Assembly (NCBI RefSeq): GCF_001038505.1
Contig: NZ_LDPY01000001.1
Span: 1,302,001 to 1,366,000, forward strand
DNA from: Puniceibacterium sp. IMCC21224
GTDB lineage: Bacteria; Pseudomonadota; Alphaproteobacteria; Rhodobacterales; Rhodobacteraceae
Reading direction: 5' to 3'
Length of the DNA: 64,000 nucleotides
In this document: piece by piece, positions 53,361-60,822 of the stretch
Numbering within the stretch: position 1 is the stretch's first letter
How the letters are laid out: each line of letters opens with the position of its first letter
The notes under the pieces: generated by a model
Databases searched by the model: none
Told to the model about the DNA's origin: nothing
What the model saw: the letters and a program-made list of their open reading frames with translations, nothing else
Made by a program: the position numbers and the translations under genes

Positions 53361-55541
53361 ATGACTGTGAACACATCCCGCCGCGGCTTTCTCAAAGGGG
53401 CTGCCGCTGCCACAGCTGTTCTGCTGATCGGCGCCCGGCCCAACGGTGCGCTTGCCGCCGGTTCTGACGCCACCAATCTTAACCCGTTTGTGCGCATTAG
53501 CGCCGATGGTCGTGTGACCGCCATCGTTAAGCATTTTGAGATGGGGCAGGGGCCGACCACGGGCCTGACCACGCTGATCGCCGAAGAGCTGGGCGTGACG
53601 ATGGACCAGATCGACTATGATTTTGCCCCGTCGAATCCAGCGGTCTATAACAACCTGCTGTTTGGCCAGTTTCAGGGCACCGGCGGATCGACCGCCATGG
53701 CCAACAGCTATGACCAGTACCGCAACGCGGGCGCTGCTGCGCGCGAGATGCTGATTGCGGCGGCGGCGGCGGAATGGGGTACGGATGCCTCGGGCCTTGA
53801 TATTGTCGACGGGCAGATCACCGGCAATGGCCATGCCGCGCCGTTGGCAGAATTTGTCGCGGCCGCCCTGACCCAGGGTGTGCCCGCCGAACCGCGCTTG
53901 CGCACGCCGGATGAATGGCGCCTGATCGGCAAGGAATCCGCCGTCAAGCGCAAGGATACCCCGGTCAAGATCAATGGGTCCGGCATTTTTGCCATGGACC
54001 TACATCTGGACAATCAGATGGTCGTCGTGATCGCCCACGCCCCCCGAATGGGTGCCAAGGTTGCATCGTTCGACGCCAGCGGCGCCGAAGGGATGACGGG
54101 CTTTGTCATGGCAAAGACCCTGCCGGACAACTCTGGCGTCGCGGTCTATGCCGAAGGCACTTGGCAGGCATTGCAGGCCCGCGAAGCGATCACTGTCGAG
54201 TGGGACAATTCCGAGGCTGAGATGCGGTCGTCTGACGTTATCCGCGACGAACTTATCGCCGCCGTTCAGGGTGACAGCACCTATCAGACCAAAGGCGTTC
54301 AAACGGACACGACGGCGTTGGTTGACGGCGCTGCCACAATCATCGACCGGACTTTCTACTTTCCGCTGCTGGCTCACGCCCCGATGGAGCCGCTGACCTG
54401 CACAATCGAAGCCACCGCTGACGGTGGCGCGATCCTGCATGACGGCGCGCAGTTCCCGACATTTGGCCATATGACGCTGAGCCACGTTCTGGACCTTCCA
54501 ATGGAGAAAGTTCAGGTCAAAACCGTACTGGCCGGGGGATCTTTTGGTCGCCGCGCCAATCCGACGTCTGACTACAACCTCGAATGTGCCATGGCCTTTG
54601 CTCTGACGGATCGCAGCCGCCCGGTGAAACTGGTCTGGTCGCGCGAGGATGACATTCGTGGCGGATACTACCGCCCGGCCTTTGCCCATCGTGTGCGGGT
54701 GGGGCTGGACGCCGACGGGCAGATTGTTGGCTGGGATCACCGCATCGCGGGCCAGTCGATCATGAAGGGCACCGTCATGGAGCCTATGACCGTGAAAGAC
54801 GGCGTCGATGGTACGTCGGTCGAAGGGGTGGCGGACACGCCCTATGCCGTGCCGGGGATGTCGGTTGGCCTGACCGACCACGCCAGGGCAACCAGCGTTT
54901 TGTGGTTCCGCTCGGTCGGGCATACCCACACAGCTTATGTGATGGAAAGCATGATGGATATGGTGGCCGAGGAAACCGGCGCCGACCCATTGGAGTTGCG
55001 CCTGTCGATGCTGCCGGGCGACACGCCGGCGCAGACCCGCATGGCTGGTGTGCTGCGCGAGGTGGCCAAACTGGCAGACTGGCAGGCCGGTGCGCCCGAG
55101 GGGCGCGCGCGTGGGCTGGCGGTACACCACTCATTCGGGTCATTCGTGGCCGAGATTGCCGAAGTTTCCGGCGGCGGCGCGGATGCAATCAAGATCGAAA
55201 AGGTCTTTTGCGCTGTCGATTGCGGTGTGGCGGTAAACCCTGATGTGATCCGCGCCCAGATGGAGGGCGGAATCGGTTACGGCATCGGCCATGTCATGCG
55301 CAACCAGATCACGCTCACGGATGGTGAGGTGGATCAGTTCAACTTTCCTGACTACGAACCGTTGCGGATTTCGGATATCGGAGCGATCGAGGTCGCGGTG
55401 GTCAGCTCGACCGACGCGCCAACAGGTGTCGGCGAACCGGGGGTCCCACCGGCTGGACCGGCGCTGGCGAACGCGATTGCCCGCGCAGGCAGCGAGCGTG
55501 TGACCGAACTGCCGATGATGGGTCAGGTCGACTTTGCCTGA
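53361..55541 (+). CDS. iorB: Molybdenum hydroxylase large subunit, IorB type (Tat-exported)
   Basis: This 726-residue molybdopterin-binding subunit pairs with IorA. The N-terminus NTSRRGFLKGAAAATAVLL is a twin-arginine signal, so the complex is exported folded to the periplasm, with IorA carried along. Cofactor and active-site regions include FEMGQGPTTGLTTLIAEELG, TVLAGGSFGRRANPTSDYNL, FRSVGHTHTAYVMES and the catalytic-Glu motif GVGEPGVPPAGPALANAI. The substrate could be a nitrogen heterocycle or an aldehyde; isoquinoline is only the family name. The adjacent AraC gene probably regulates it. Confidence 0.9.
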   Translation: MTVNTSRRGFLKGAAAATAVLLIGARPNGALAAGSDATNLNPFVRISADGRVTAIVKHFEMGQGPTTGLTTLIAEELGVTMDQIDYDFAPSNPAVYNNLLFGQFQGTGGSTAMANSYDQYRNAGAAAREMLIAAAAAEWGTDASGLDIVDGQITGNGHAAPLAEFVAAALTQGVPAEPRLRTPDEWRLIGKESAVKRKDTPVKINGSGIFAMDLHLDNQMVVVIAHAPRMGAKVASFDASGAEGMTGFVMAKTLPDNSGVAVYAEGTWQALQAREAITVEWDNSEAEMRSSDVIRDELIAAVQGDSTYQTKGVQTDTTALVDGAATIIDRTFYFPLLAHAPMEPLTCTIEATADGGAILHDGAQFPTFGHMTLSHVLDLPMEKVQVKTVLAGGSFGRRANPTSDYNLECAMAFALTDRSRPVKLVWSREDDIRGGYYRPAFAHRVRVGLDADGQIVGWDHRIAGQSIMKGTVMEPMTVKDGVDGTSVEGVADTPYAVPGMSVGLTDHARATSVLWFRSVGHTHTAYVMESMMDMVAEETGADPLELRLSMLPGDTPAQTRMAGVLREVAKLADWQAGAPEGRARGLAVHHSFGSFVAEIAEVSGGGADAIKIEKVFCAVDCGVAVNPDVIRAQMEGGIGYGIGHVMRNQITLTDGEVDQFNFPDYEPLRISDIGAIEVAVVSSTDAPTGVGEPGVPPAGPALANAIARAGSERVTELPMMGQVDFA

Positions 55542-55622
55542 ACGAAACGCGCGCGGTCCCTCTAACGGGGGGCCGCTGGTCAGCGCTTTAAGTCGCGCTG
55601 GACAGAGGCAAATACCAGACGC

Positions 55623-56006
55623 TTAAACCGCTTTGACAGGAGACAGAAAGCGATAGCTTTCGTTTGCTGCCACCAGGAAGCCTTCGATGATCAGGTCGGA
55701 AATCGACAGGTCATAGTCAGCGGTCCAGTCGCCAGTGGCCTCAATGTCGACAAAGGTCAGAAACGCGTCCATCGTGTCGCAGGACAAATACTCTTCTGAC
55801 GGGGTGACCTCGTAAAACAGCCGCGCATCTGATTCGTCATTGGCAAGCTTGCTGATCAGAGACCGGTCTTTTACCCGCGATTTCCAATGATCAAACCATT
55901 GCTTGCCCTGCCTGCGACGGAACTCTGGCGGAAATGATGTACGCACCTCCGCGAGCAGATCCCAAAGGCCTTGGGCCTCTTTTGATACCAACTCTAACTG
56001 TCCCAT
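55623..56006 (-). CDS. Unknown small acidic protein ending the dynamin/Roadblock locus
   Basis: This 127-residue soluble protein is not recognised. It is rich in acidic and aromatic residues, with a helical N-half (KEAQGLWDLLAEVR; RRRQGKQWFDHWKSRVKDR) and a hydrophobic C-half (DTMDAFLTFVDIEA; ISDLIIEGFLVAANESY). No signal, membrane helix or GTPase motif is seen. ATG 56006 follows a GAGAGA site; upstream in-frame codons would run towards the GTPase-Roadblock gene. It lies 83 bases after that gene in the same direction, so it is probably part of the locus and perhaps an adaptor. Confidence 0.65.
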   Translation of the reverse strand: MGQLELVSKEAQGLWDLLAEVRTSFPPEFRRRQGKQWFDHWKSRVKDRSLISKLANDESDARLFYEVTPSEEYLSCDTMDAFLTFVDIEATGDWTADYDLSISDLIIEGFLVAANESYRFLSPVKAV

Positions 56007-56089
56007 AAACTCTCTCGATTCTGCGCTCTGCTGTTCGTAGTATTTAGCCGTGGGCCATCTGCGTGGCTGACAAGGCGGTGATAAGTATT

Positions 56090-57415
56090 CTAATTGATGG
56101 CTATCGGGGTTTCCTGGCCCATGGCCCCAGCGCAATGGTTGTCCCAGAGATTGCCCATGCGCCTAAGCGCATTTCGTGCGATGCCTGAGTTGATCTTGGC
56201 GGTCTTGCACAGCGCATAGATGACGGTCTTGCCGTCGCCAGATGGCTGATACAGAAAGAAGTGATCCGACAGCGTGATCAGGGTTTGCTCCATCCCGACG
56301 TCGGCACCAGCATAGCGATAGAACTGGCTTTGGTGTTTCAGGCAATCATGACTGGCCCGGCCGGTTGCATGGGCAACGGTTTCGTCACCCGCCAAGACGG
56401 TGCACCGGGAACTGTCTTTTACGTCGATCAGGCCGGATGCGACAATGCTGTTGAGCCCGGACACGAATTCACGCAATTCGGCGGTAACCGCCTCGGTTTC
56501 CAAAGTTCTGGTTTCGTCAACCGGCGGCGCGCTGGCGACCTCTGCCATTGGCGCATCCACTTTGGCAGTGTCTTCCGGGGCTTTGGCCGCTATGGCAGGC
56601 TCTTCGATGACCTCTGCCGCTGATTGTTCGGTGTATTCGTCCATTTCTGGCTCGGGGGTAGCTACTTGGGCGATATCGGGTTCGATCTCGGGGCGCTTGC
56701 GGGATTTTTTGGCATAGTCCGCCACCAGGCCAGACAACATATCACCCTTGGCTATGCTCCAGCTTTCGTCCGAACCGGCGGATGCGTCGATCATGCGTTT
56801 GGAGGCATGCATGAACAGGATGTCCCCGAAAAAATCGGCGGCCTCGGACTCGAGCCGGGATTGGATCTTTTCAATTTCGCGCGCGGATTTCAGTTTATCC
56901 CCACGAGACACCACCAGAATCGAATGTTCGCGCTGAGCCTTGGGAAGGCGGGCAAGGATCGTGCGTTCCGTCAGGCGCCAAGCCTGCGACCCGATGGTCA
57001 CCCAGATCAACAGATCCGCCGCCGCCATCAAGGTAAACGTGTCGTCGCCAAGTTCGCCGTCATGGCTAAAGGGCGCTTCGATCAGTTCGATCCCCGCCAT
57101 ATGCGGCGCATCGGTAAAGATTTCACACAGGTCCGCATCTGCCAGATCTTCGCAATCCTCTACCGCATCAAAGGTCCGGGACGCGCCGGACATATCATGG
57201 ACGATGGCACAGGGTTGCGCGCCGTGACGCACCACAATCATCGGACGTTTGCGTTCACCAAAAAAGCTGGGAACGATGTTCTTGCGAACCAACAAATTGA
57301 TGACGCTGGACTTTCCGGAATTCACTTCGCCGCCAACGACGAGGCTGATCACCGGACTGTCGCCACCTGTGATGGCCTTGACGCCTCGCGGCTTTTGAAG
57401 GAGTGGCGCGTTCAT
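56090..57415 (-). CDS. Small GTPase fused to a Roadblock/LC7 domain
   Basis: This 441-residue two-domain protein has a P-loop at residues 29-37 (GEVNSGKSS), a degenerate G3 (EAPF at 113-116 in place of DxPG), and a G4-like SRGDK at 170-174. A Pro/Ala/Glu-rich linker (~255-325) leads to a C-terminal Roadblock domain (~330-435). That domain aligns by eye with the free Roadblock protein of the same locus: TLITLSDHFFLYQPSGDGKT versus ILITLGQQYHLIRPLSTNSA, then INSGIARNALRRM versus ANLGMARLNVKQC. The GTPase half shares the ADLxIW...QAWR...E stretch with the other small GTPase (59644-60822). It starts ten bases after the second dynamin gene, after AAGGAAAG. Confidence 0.85.
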   Translation of the reverse strand: MNAPLLQKPRGVKAITGGDSPVISLVVGGEVNSGKSSVINLLVRKNIVPSFFGERKRPMIVVRHGAQPCAIVHDMSGASRTFDAVEDCEDLADADLCEIFTDAPHMAGIELIEAPFSHDGELGDDTFTLMAAADLLIWVTIGSQAWRLTERTILARLPKAQREHSILVVSRGDKLKSAREIEKIQSRLESEAADFFGDILFMHASKRMIDASAGSDESWSIAKGDMLSGLVADYAKKSRKRPEIEPDIAQVATPEPEMDEYTEQSAAEVIEEPAIAAKAPEDTAKVDAPMAEVASAPPVDETRTLETEAVTAELREFVSGLNSIVASGLIDVKDSSRCTVLAGDETVAHATGRASHDCLKHQSQFYRYAGADVGMEQTLITLSDHFFLYQPSGDGKTVIYALCKTAKINSGIARNALRRMGNLWDNHCAGAMGQETPIAIN

Positions 57416-57425
57416 TTTCTTTCCT

Positions 57426-59546
57426 TCATGCCGCCTGAGCGAGGGTGTTTTTGGCCAGATGACTGTCGCAAACCGAAACGTGCTGAATGCGACGATCCAG
57501 AATCTCAAGCTGGCTTTGCAGACGGTGCGCCAGGCGGTTCAGGGCATCAGGGTCGGCAGCGAGGCGTTGCACCTGTGCGCGATCGGTTCTGAGACGCTGC
57601 TTGCAATCCTCGACGGTGCTGTCGACCATACGGGGGATGACCTGAAGCCGGGTTTGACCCGCGACGGCCCGTTCGACACATGCCTCACTGAACGCCGCGA
57701 GGATTTTCTGAATCGCCGGACGCAGTTCCGCCGCAGCGATGATGCGCAGCGCATCGAGCGATTTTTCAACATCGATGTTCTTGCGCCGCCAGAATGCCCA
57801 GGATTTGTTGGCGATCAGAACCAGATCCAGCTTTTTCTTGGACAGGGTCAGGGTCGAGACAAATGTATCATTGGGCAGGTTCTGCAAAGTGATGCCATCT
57901 GTGTCGATTTCGAACTTGTCACTGACCGCATTCAGCGAGACGCTCATGAAATTGGACAGCACGACGTCGATCCCGGCCCGCGCCTTGTCAAAGTTCTTTT
58001 TGATGTCCGCTTCGAGGTGCTCACGCAGGGGCAGCAGGTCGATGTTGAGCGTGTTGCTGGCAGCCGAGGCCACAGAGTTGCGGAACACCCGCTCTTTGAT
58101 CCGGTCGCGTTGTTCGTCGATGAACACGCCGATCGATTCATTCAGAGATGCTTCGAGTGAAGCCCAGGATTTGGACACAATCTTGTCGATCTGGGCGTTA
58201 GACGATTCATAGTTTTCGTCGATCCCAACCTGGATACCGCTGAGCGTACCAAGTTCGGCTTCGATGACTTTCAGGGAATCCTCCCAGCGGTCGATATTCA
58301 GTTTCTCGACTTGCATCTGGATCGAGTCGCGCTCGCGCTTTGAGACGAACAGTAAACCACCAATTTCCGAGCGAACGTCTTCGACGATCTGACCAATTTG
58401 CTGGCTGCCGACGCCATGGTCGATCAGGTTGGACATCGTGCGGCGGACGTCTTCCAGACCGGCGGCCGCAAAGAACCGCTCGCGCTGGTCGGTGGGAAGA
58501 CTGCCGGTGATGCTTCTGACATAGTTTGCCAGCCGATCGTCATCCAGTTCGTTGCGAATTTCAGCAGCCTCTTCGTCATCGCGCAGAGCCAGATCGGCAA
58601 GATAGGCGCTGCCGGCATGGATGGTGAATTCGACGTTCGGGATCGCCTCTTTCAGCCGGCTGGCAACGTCTTTTGTGACGCGCTGGATGTCCAGATCATA
58701 GTCGTCCAGCTCATCAATCCGGTTGATGAAAATGACGACATCCTTGGTTTCCTGCTGGGCCAGAATGCGCATCAGCGCGATATCCACCTCGGTCAGGGCC
58801 TGATGCGCGGATAGAACAACGATGAATACGTCGGATTTATCAAGGCTGCGGCAAGTAAATTCGTCGCGCACAAGGAACGGATCATTCACGCCGGGGGTGT
58901 CGGTGATGATCGTCGGCACGGCAAATTCAGGACGGCGGAAATACAGGTTGGCCACCTTGGTGATCGCCGCATAGCGACCCAGCGCGTCGCGCTCGCCCTC
59001 CTGTTCAGAGCTGGGGCCGGCACACACATAGCGTTGCAGCAGATCCGGTGTCAGAAAGTCGTAGTCATGCGACGTGCCGAGCAGGGTGTGGTAATATTTA
59101 CCCAACCGTTTTTGCGCGCGTTCCTTCATTTCTTCGGTTTGCTTGCGCAGCAGATCTGCGTCAAAGCCGGGCAACAGCTGCTCTGTCAGCTTGCGCACTT
59201 CGCTGCCGCCATTGATGATCTCATCCCACGAGTTTTCGTCAAAAAACTCAAAACTCGCGCCGGTTTTGGGATCGTTGGTCAGGTTGATGCGAATGTTGGT
59301 GACCACCGAAGTCCAGGGGTTCACATCAGACGGCAGGAAATTATGCTGACCAAGAAAGGCGTTCAGAAAGGTGGATTTCCCCGCCTTGACCTGACCGATC
59401 ACAGCGACACGCGCGGCCCAGTTGTCCAGCCGTTCGCTGAGGACGGTAAACGGTTCCCGTGCCGCGCGGCCCGCGACACCTTCGAGATCTCCAAGAGTCT
59501 CGCGCAGAAAGTCGATCTCTTTTCTTTGAAGCGTGGCGATTTGCAT
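57426..59546 (-). CDS. Bacterial dynamin-like GTPase, second of the locus
   Basis: This 706-residue large GTPase of the dynamin superfamily has G1 GQVKAGKST (51-59), G2 threonine in DVNPWTSVVT (~74-83), G3 DTPGVND (216-222) and G4 NRID (275-278). A long helical C-half (~370-690) corresponds to the stalk, with a cluster SWAFWRRKN at ~582-590 that may contact membrane. There is no transmembrane helix. AGGAG precedes the ATG. A 97-base gap follows the first small GTPase gene, and ten bases separate it from the GTPase-Roadblock gene. It is a paralogue of the dynamin at 60819-62798, suggesting a hetero-oligomeric pair as in other bacterial dynamin pairs. Confidence 0.87.
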   Translation of the reverse strand: MQIATLQRKEIDFLRETLGDLEGVAGRAAREPFTVLSERLDNWAARVAVIGQVKAGKSTFLNAFLGQHNFLPSDVNPWTSVVTNIRINLTNDPKTGASFEFFDENSWDEIINGGSEVRKLTEQLLPGFDADLLRKQTEEMKERAQKRLGKYYHTLLGTSHDYDFLTPDLLQRYVCAGPSSEQEGERDALGRYAAITKVANLYFRRPEFAVPTIITDTPGVNDPFLVRDEFTCRSLDKSDVFIVVLSAHQALTEVDIALMRILAQQETKDVVIFINRIDELDDYDLDIQRVTKDVASRLKEAIPNVEFTIHAGSAYLADLALRDDEEAAEIRNELDDDRLANYVRSITGSLPTDQRERFFAAAGLEDVRRTMSNLIDHGVGSQQIGQIVEDVRSEIGGLLFVSKRERDSIQMQVEKLNIDRWEDSLKVIEAELGTLSGIQVGIDENYESSNAQIDKIVSKSWASLEASLNESIGVFIDEQRDRIKERVFRNSVASAASNTLNIDLLPLREHLEADIKKNFDKARAGIDVVLSNFMSVSLNAVSDKFEIDTDGITLQNLPNDTFVSTLTLSKKKLDLVLIANKSWAFWRRKNIDVEKSLDALRIIAAAELRPAIQKILAAFSEACVERAVAGQTRLQVIPRMVDSTVEDCKQRLRTDRAQVQRLAADPDALNRLAHRLQSQLEILDRRIQHVSVCDSHLAKNTLAQAA

Positions 59547-59643
59547 TTTTTGCGGCTCCTGAAGTTTTGCTGGCGCTGGCGGGTCGTCGTCTTGTTGGGT
59601 GTGCTTCAGCGGAATAGTTACGGCGGATACGGGTTAAAGTGGT

Positions 59644-60822
59644 TCAGGCCTTGATTTGTCGCGGCACGTTTGCCGCACTGTCGTATTGGTGACCAAAGCC
59701 GTCCTGGTCGTCGATTTCGTGGATCAGAGCATCAACGCTGGCCAGGATCGCGACGGGGTCGGTCATGTCTGTGTCTTGGCTGATGCGGTTCCAGGCAAGC
59801 CGGGCAGGCCCAGCCAGAATGACAGGGGATGCCGACGCAGGTGCCGTAGTCAGCGCCAGAATGGCGGTGTCCGACTTGATCGGCATCGCGATCAGTTTGT
59901 TTTCGTCCAACGGCCCCGAAATCGCCGAGGCGACCTTGCTCTCCAGGTCAAGAAGAGTGCCCGGACGATTGGTTGCAGGACGGTCGCAGAAACTGGCGTG
60001 CTTGGAGGTCTGTGACTTTGGCACAATCCGGCGTGGCTGGATTTGTCCGTCAGACGGTGTTTTTACGTCGGTAGCGGCAATGTCCGTGGGGGCGGTCACC
60101 GCGTTGGGGATGAGGTTCGGCAGGTCATCCTGTTCCGGCGCCAAAGCGCCGGTAAGATCGGCAATTCCGGTCACGTTGCTGATCAGGCGGTCGGCAAATC
60201 CGGCGATGTCATTTGCATCCAGCGCCGACAGCAAATCGAACGAATGGAAGAAATCCTTGGCGTCACGTTCCACACGGCGCAAAACCTTGCCCCTGGAGCG
60301 TTCGTCGGGGATCTGATCGGCATGGGTCAGTACGATGGCGCTGTGTCGTTTCAGCCGATCAGGCATGTCATTCCAGACGGACTTTTCGCTCTGGCGCCAT
60401 GCCTGATTGGCATTGGAACACCAGATCACCAGATCGGCATAGGCGATCATCCGTTCCCAGGATTCGGGTGGAATGTTCGGATCCGAATTGCCGGGGGTGT
60501 CGATAAGGTCAAAATGTTCGAGGATCGGCGCGTCTGAAGGCAACAGGCAATATTTGGTCGTGCTAACCTCGACCTCGGAAATATCGTCGACTGCGTGCCA
60601 CTCTCCGTCCAGATCGAGGCGCATCGGCGATCCGCCGCGCTGCAACAACCACATCGGCGGCAGCGAGGTAGAGGTGACATTGGACGGCAGGACATTCTGC
60701 CCCATCAGCGCATTCAGCAACCGGGTTTTCCCGGCACTAAATTCACCCGCAATCACGATCCGAGGGCGGCGCGTCCGAATGGCATTTTCGATCAAAGTCT
60801 CAGATTTTGTTGTATCCGTCAT
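59644..60822 (-). CDS. Small GTPase, partner of the first dynamin-like protein
   Basis: This 392-residue protein has G1 GEFSAGKTR (26-34), possible G2 residues in NVTSTSLPP, G3 DTPGNSD (108-114) and a G4-like THADQ (166-170). After ~215 residues of GTPase the chain becomes Pro/Ala/Ser-rich and low in conservation, with no clear Roadblock domain. Its segment ADLVIWCSNANQAWRQSEKS matches ADLLIWVTIGSQAWRLTERT of the GTPase-Roadblock protein, so the two are paralogues. Its start overlaps the first dynamin stop (ATGA), implying equimolar production. I infer a regulatory or loading GTPase for the dynamin; the family has no name I recognise. Confidence 0.82.
   Translation of the reverse strand: MTDTTKSETLIENAIRTRRPRIVIAGEFSAGKTRLLNALMGQNVLPSNVTSTSLPPMWLLQRGGSPMRLDLDGEWHAVDDISEVEVSTTKYCLLPSDAPILEHFDLIDTPGNSDPNIPPESWERMIAYADLVIWCSNANQAWRQSEKSVWNDMPDRLKRHSAIVLTHADQIPDERSRGKVLRRVERDAKDFFHSFDLLSALDANDIAGFADRLISNVTGIADLTGALAPEQDDLPNLIPNAVTAPTDIAATDVKTPSDGQIQPRRIVPKSQTSKHASFCDRPATNRPGTLLDLESKVASAISGPLDENKLIAMPIKSDTAILALTTAPASASPVILAGPARLAWNRISQDTDMTDPVAILASVDALIHEIDDQDGFGHQYDSAANVPRQIKA

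Noticed and set aside
55581..55600. CAGCGC/GCGCTG hairpin after iorB as a terminator
   Set aside because: Six-pair stem without T-run; too weak to call.
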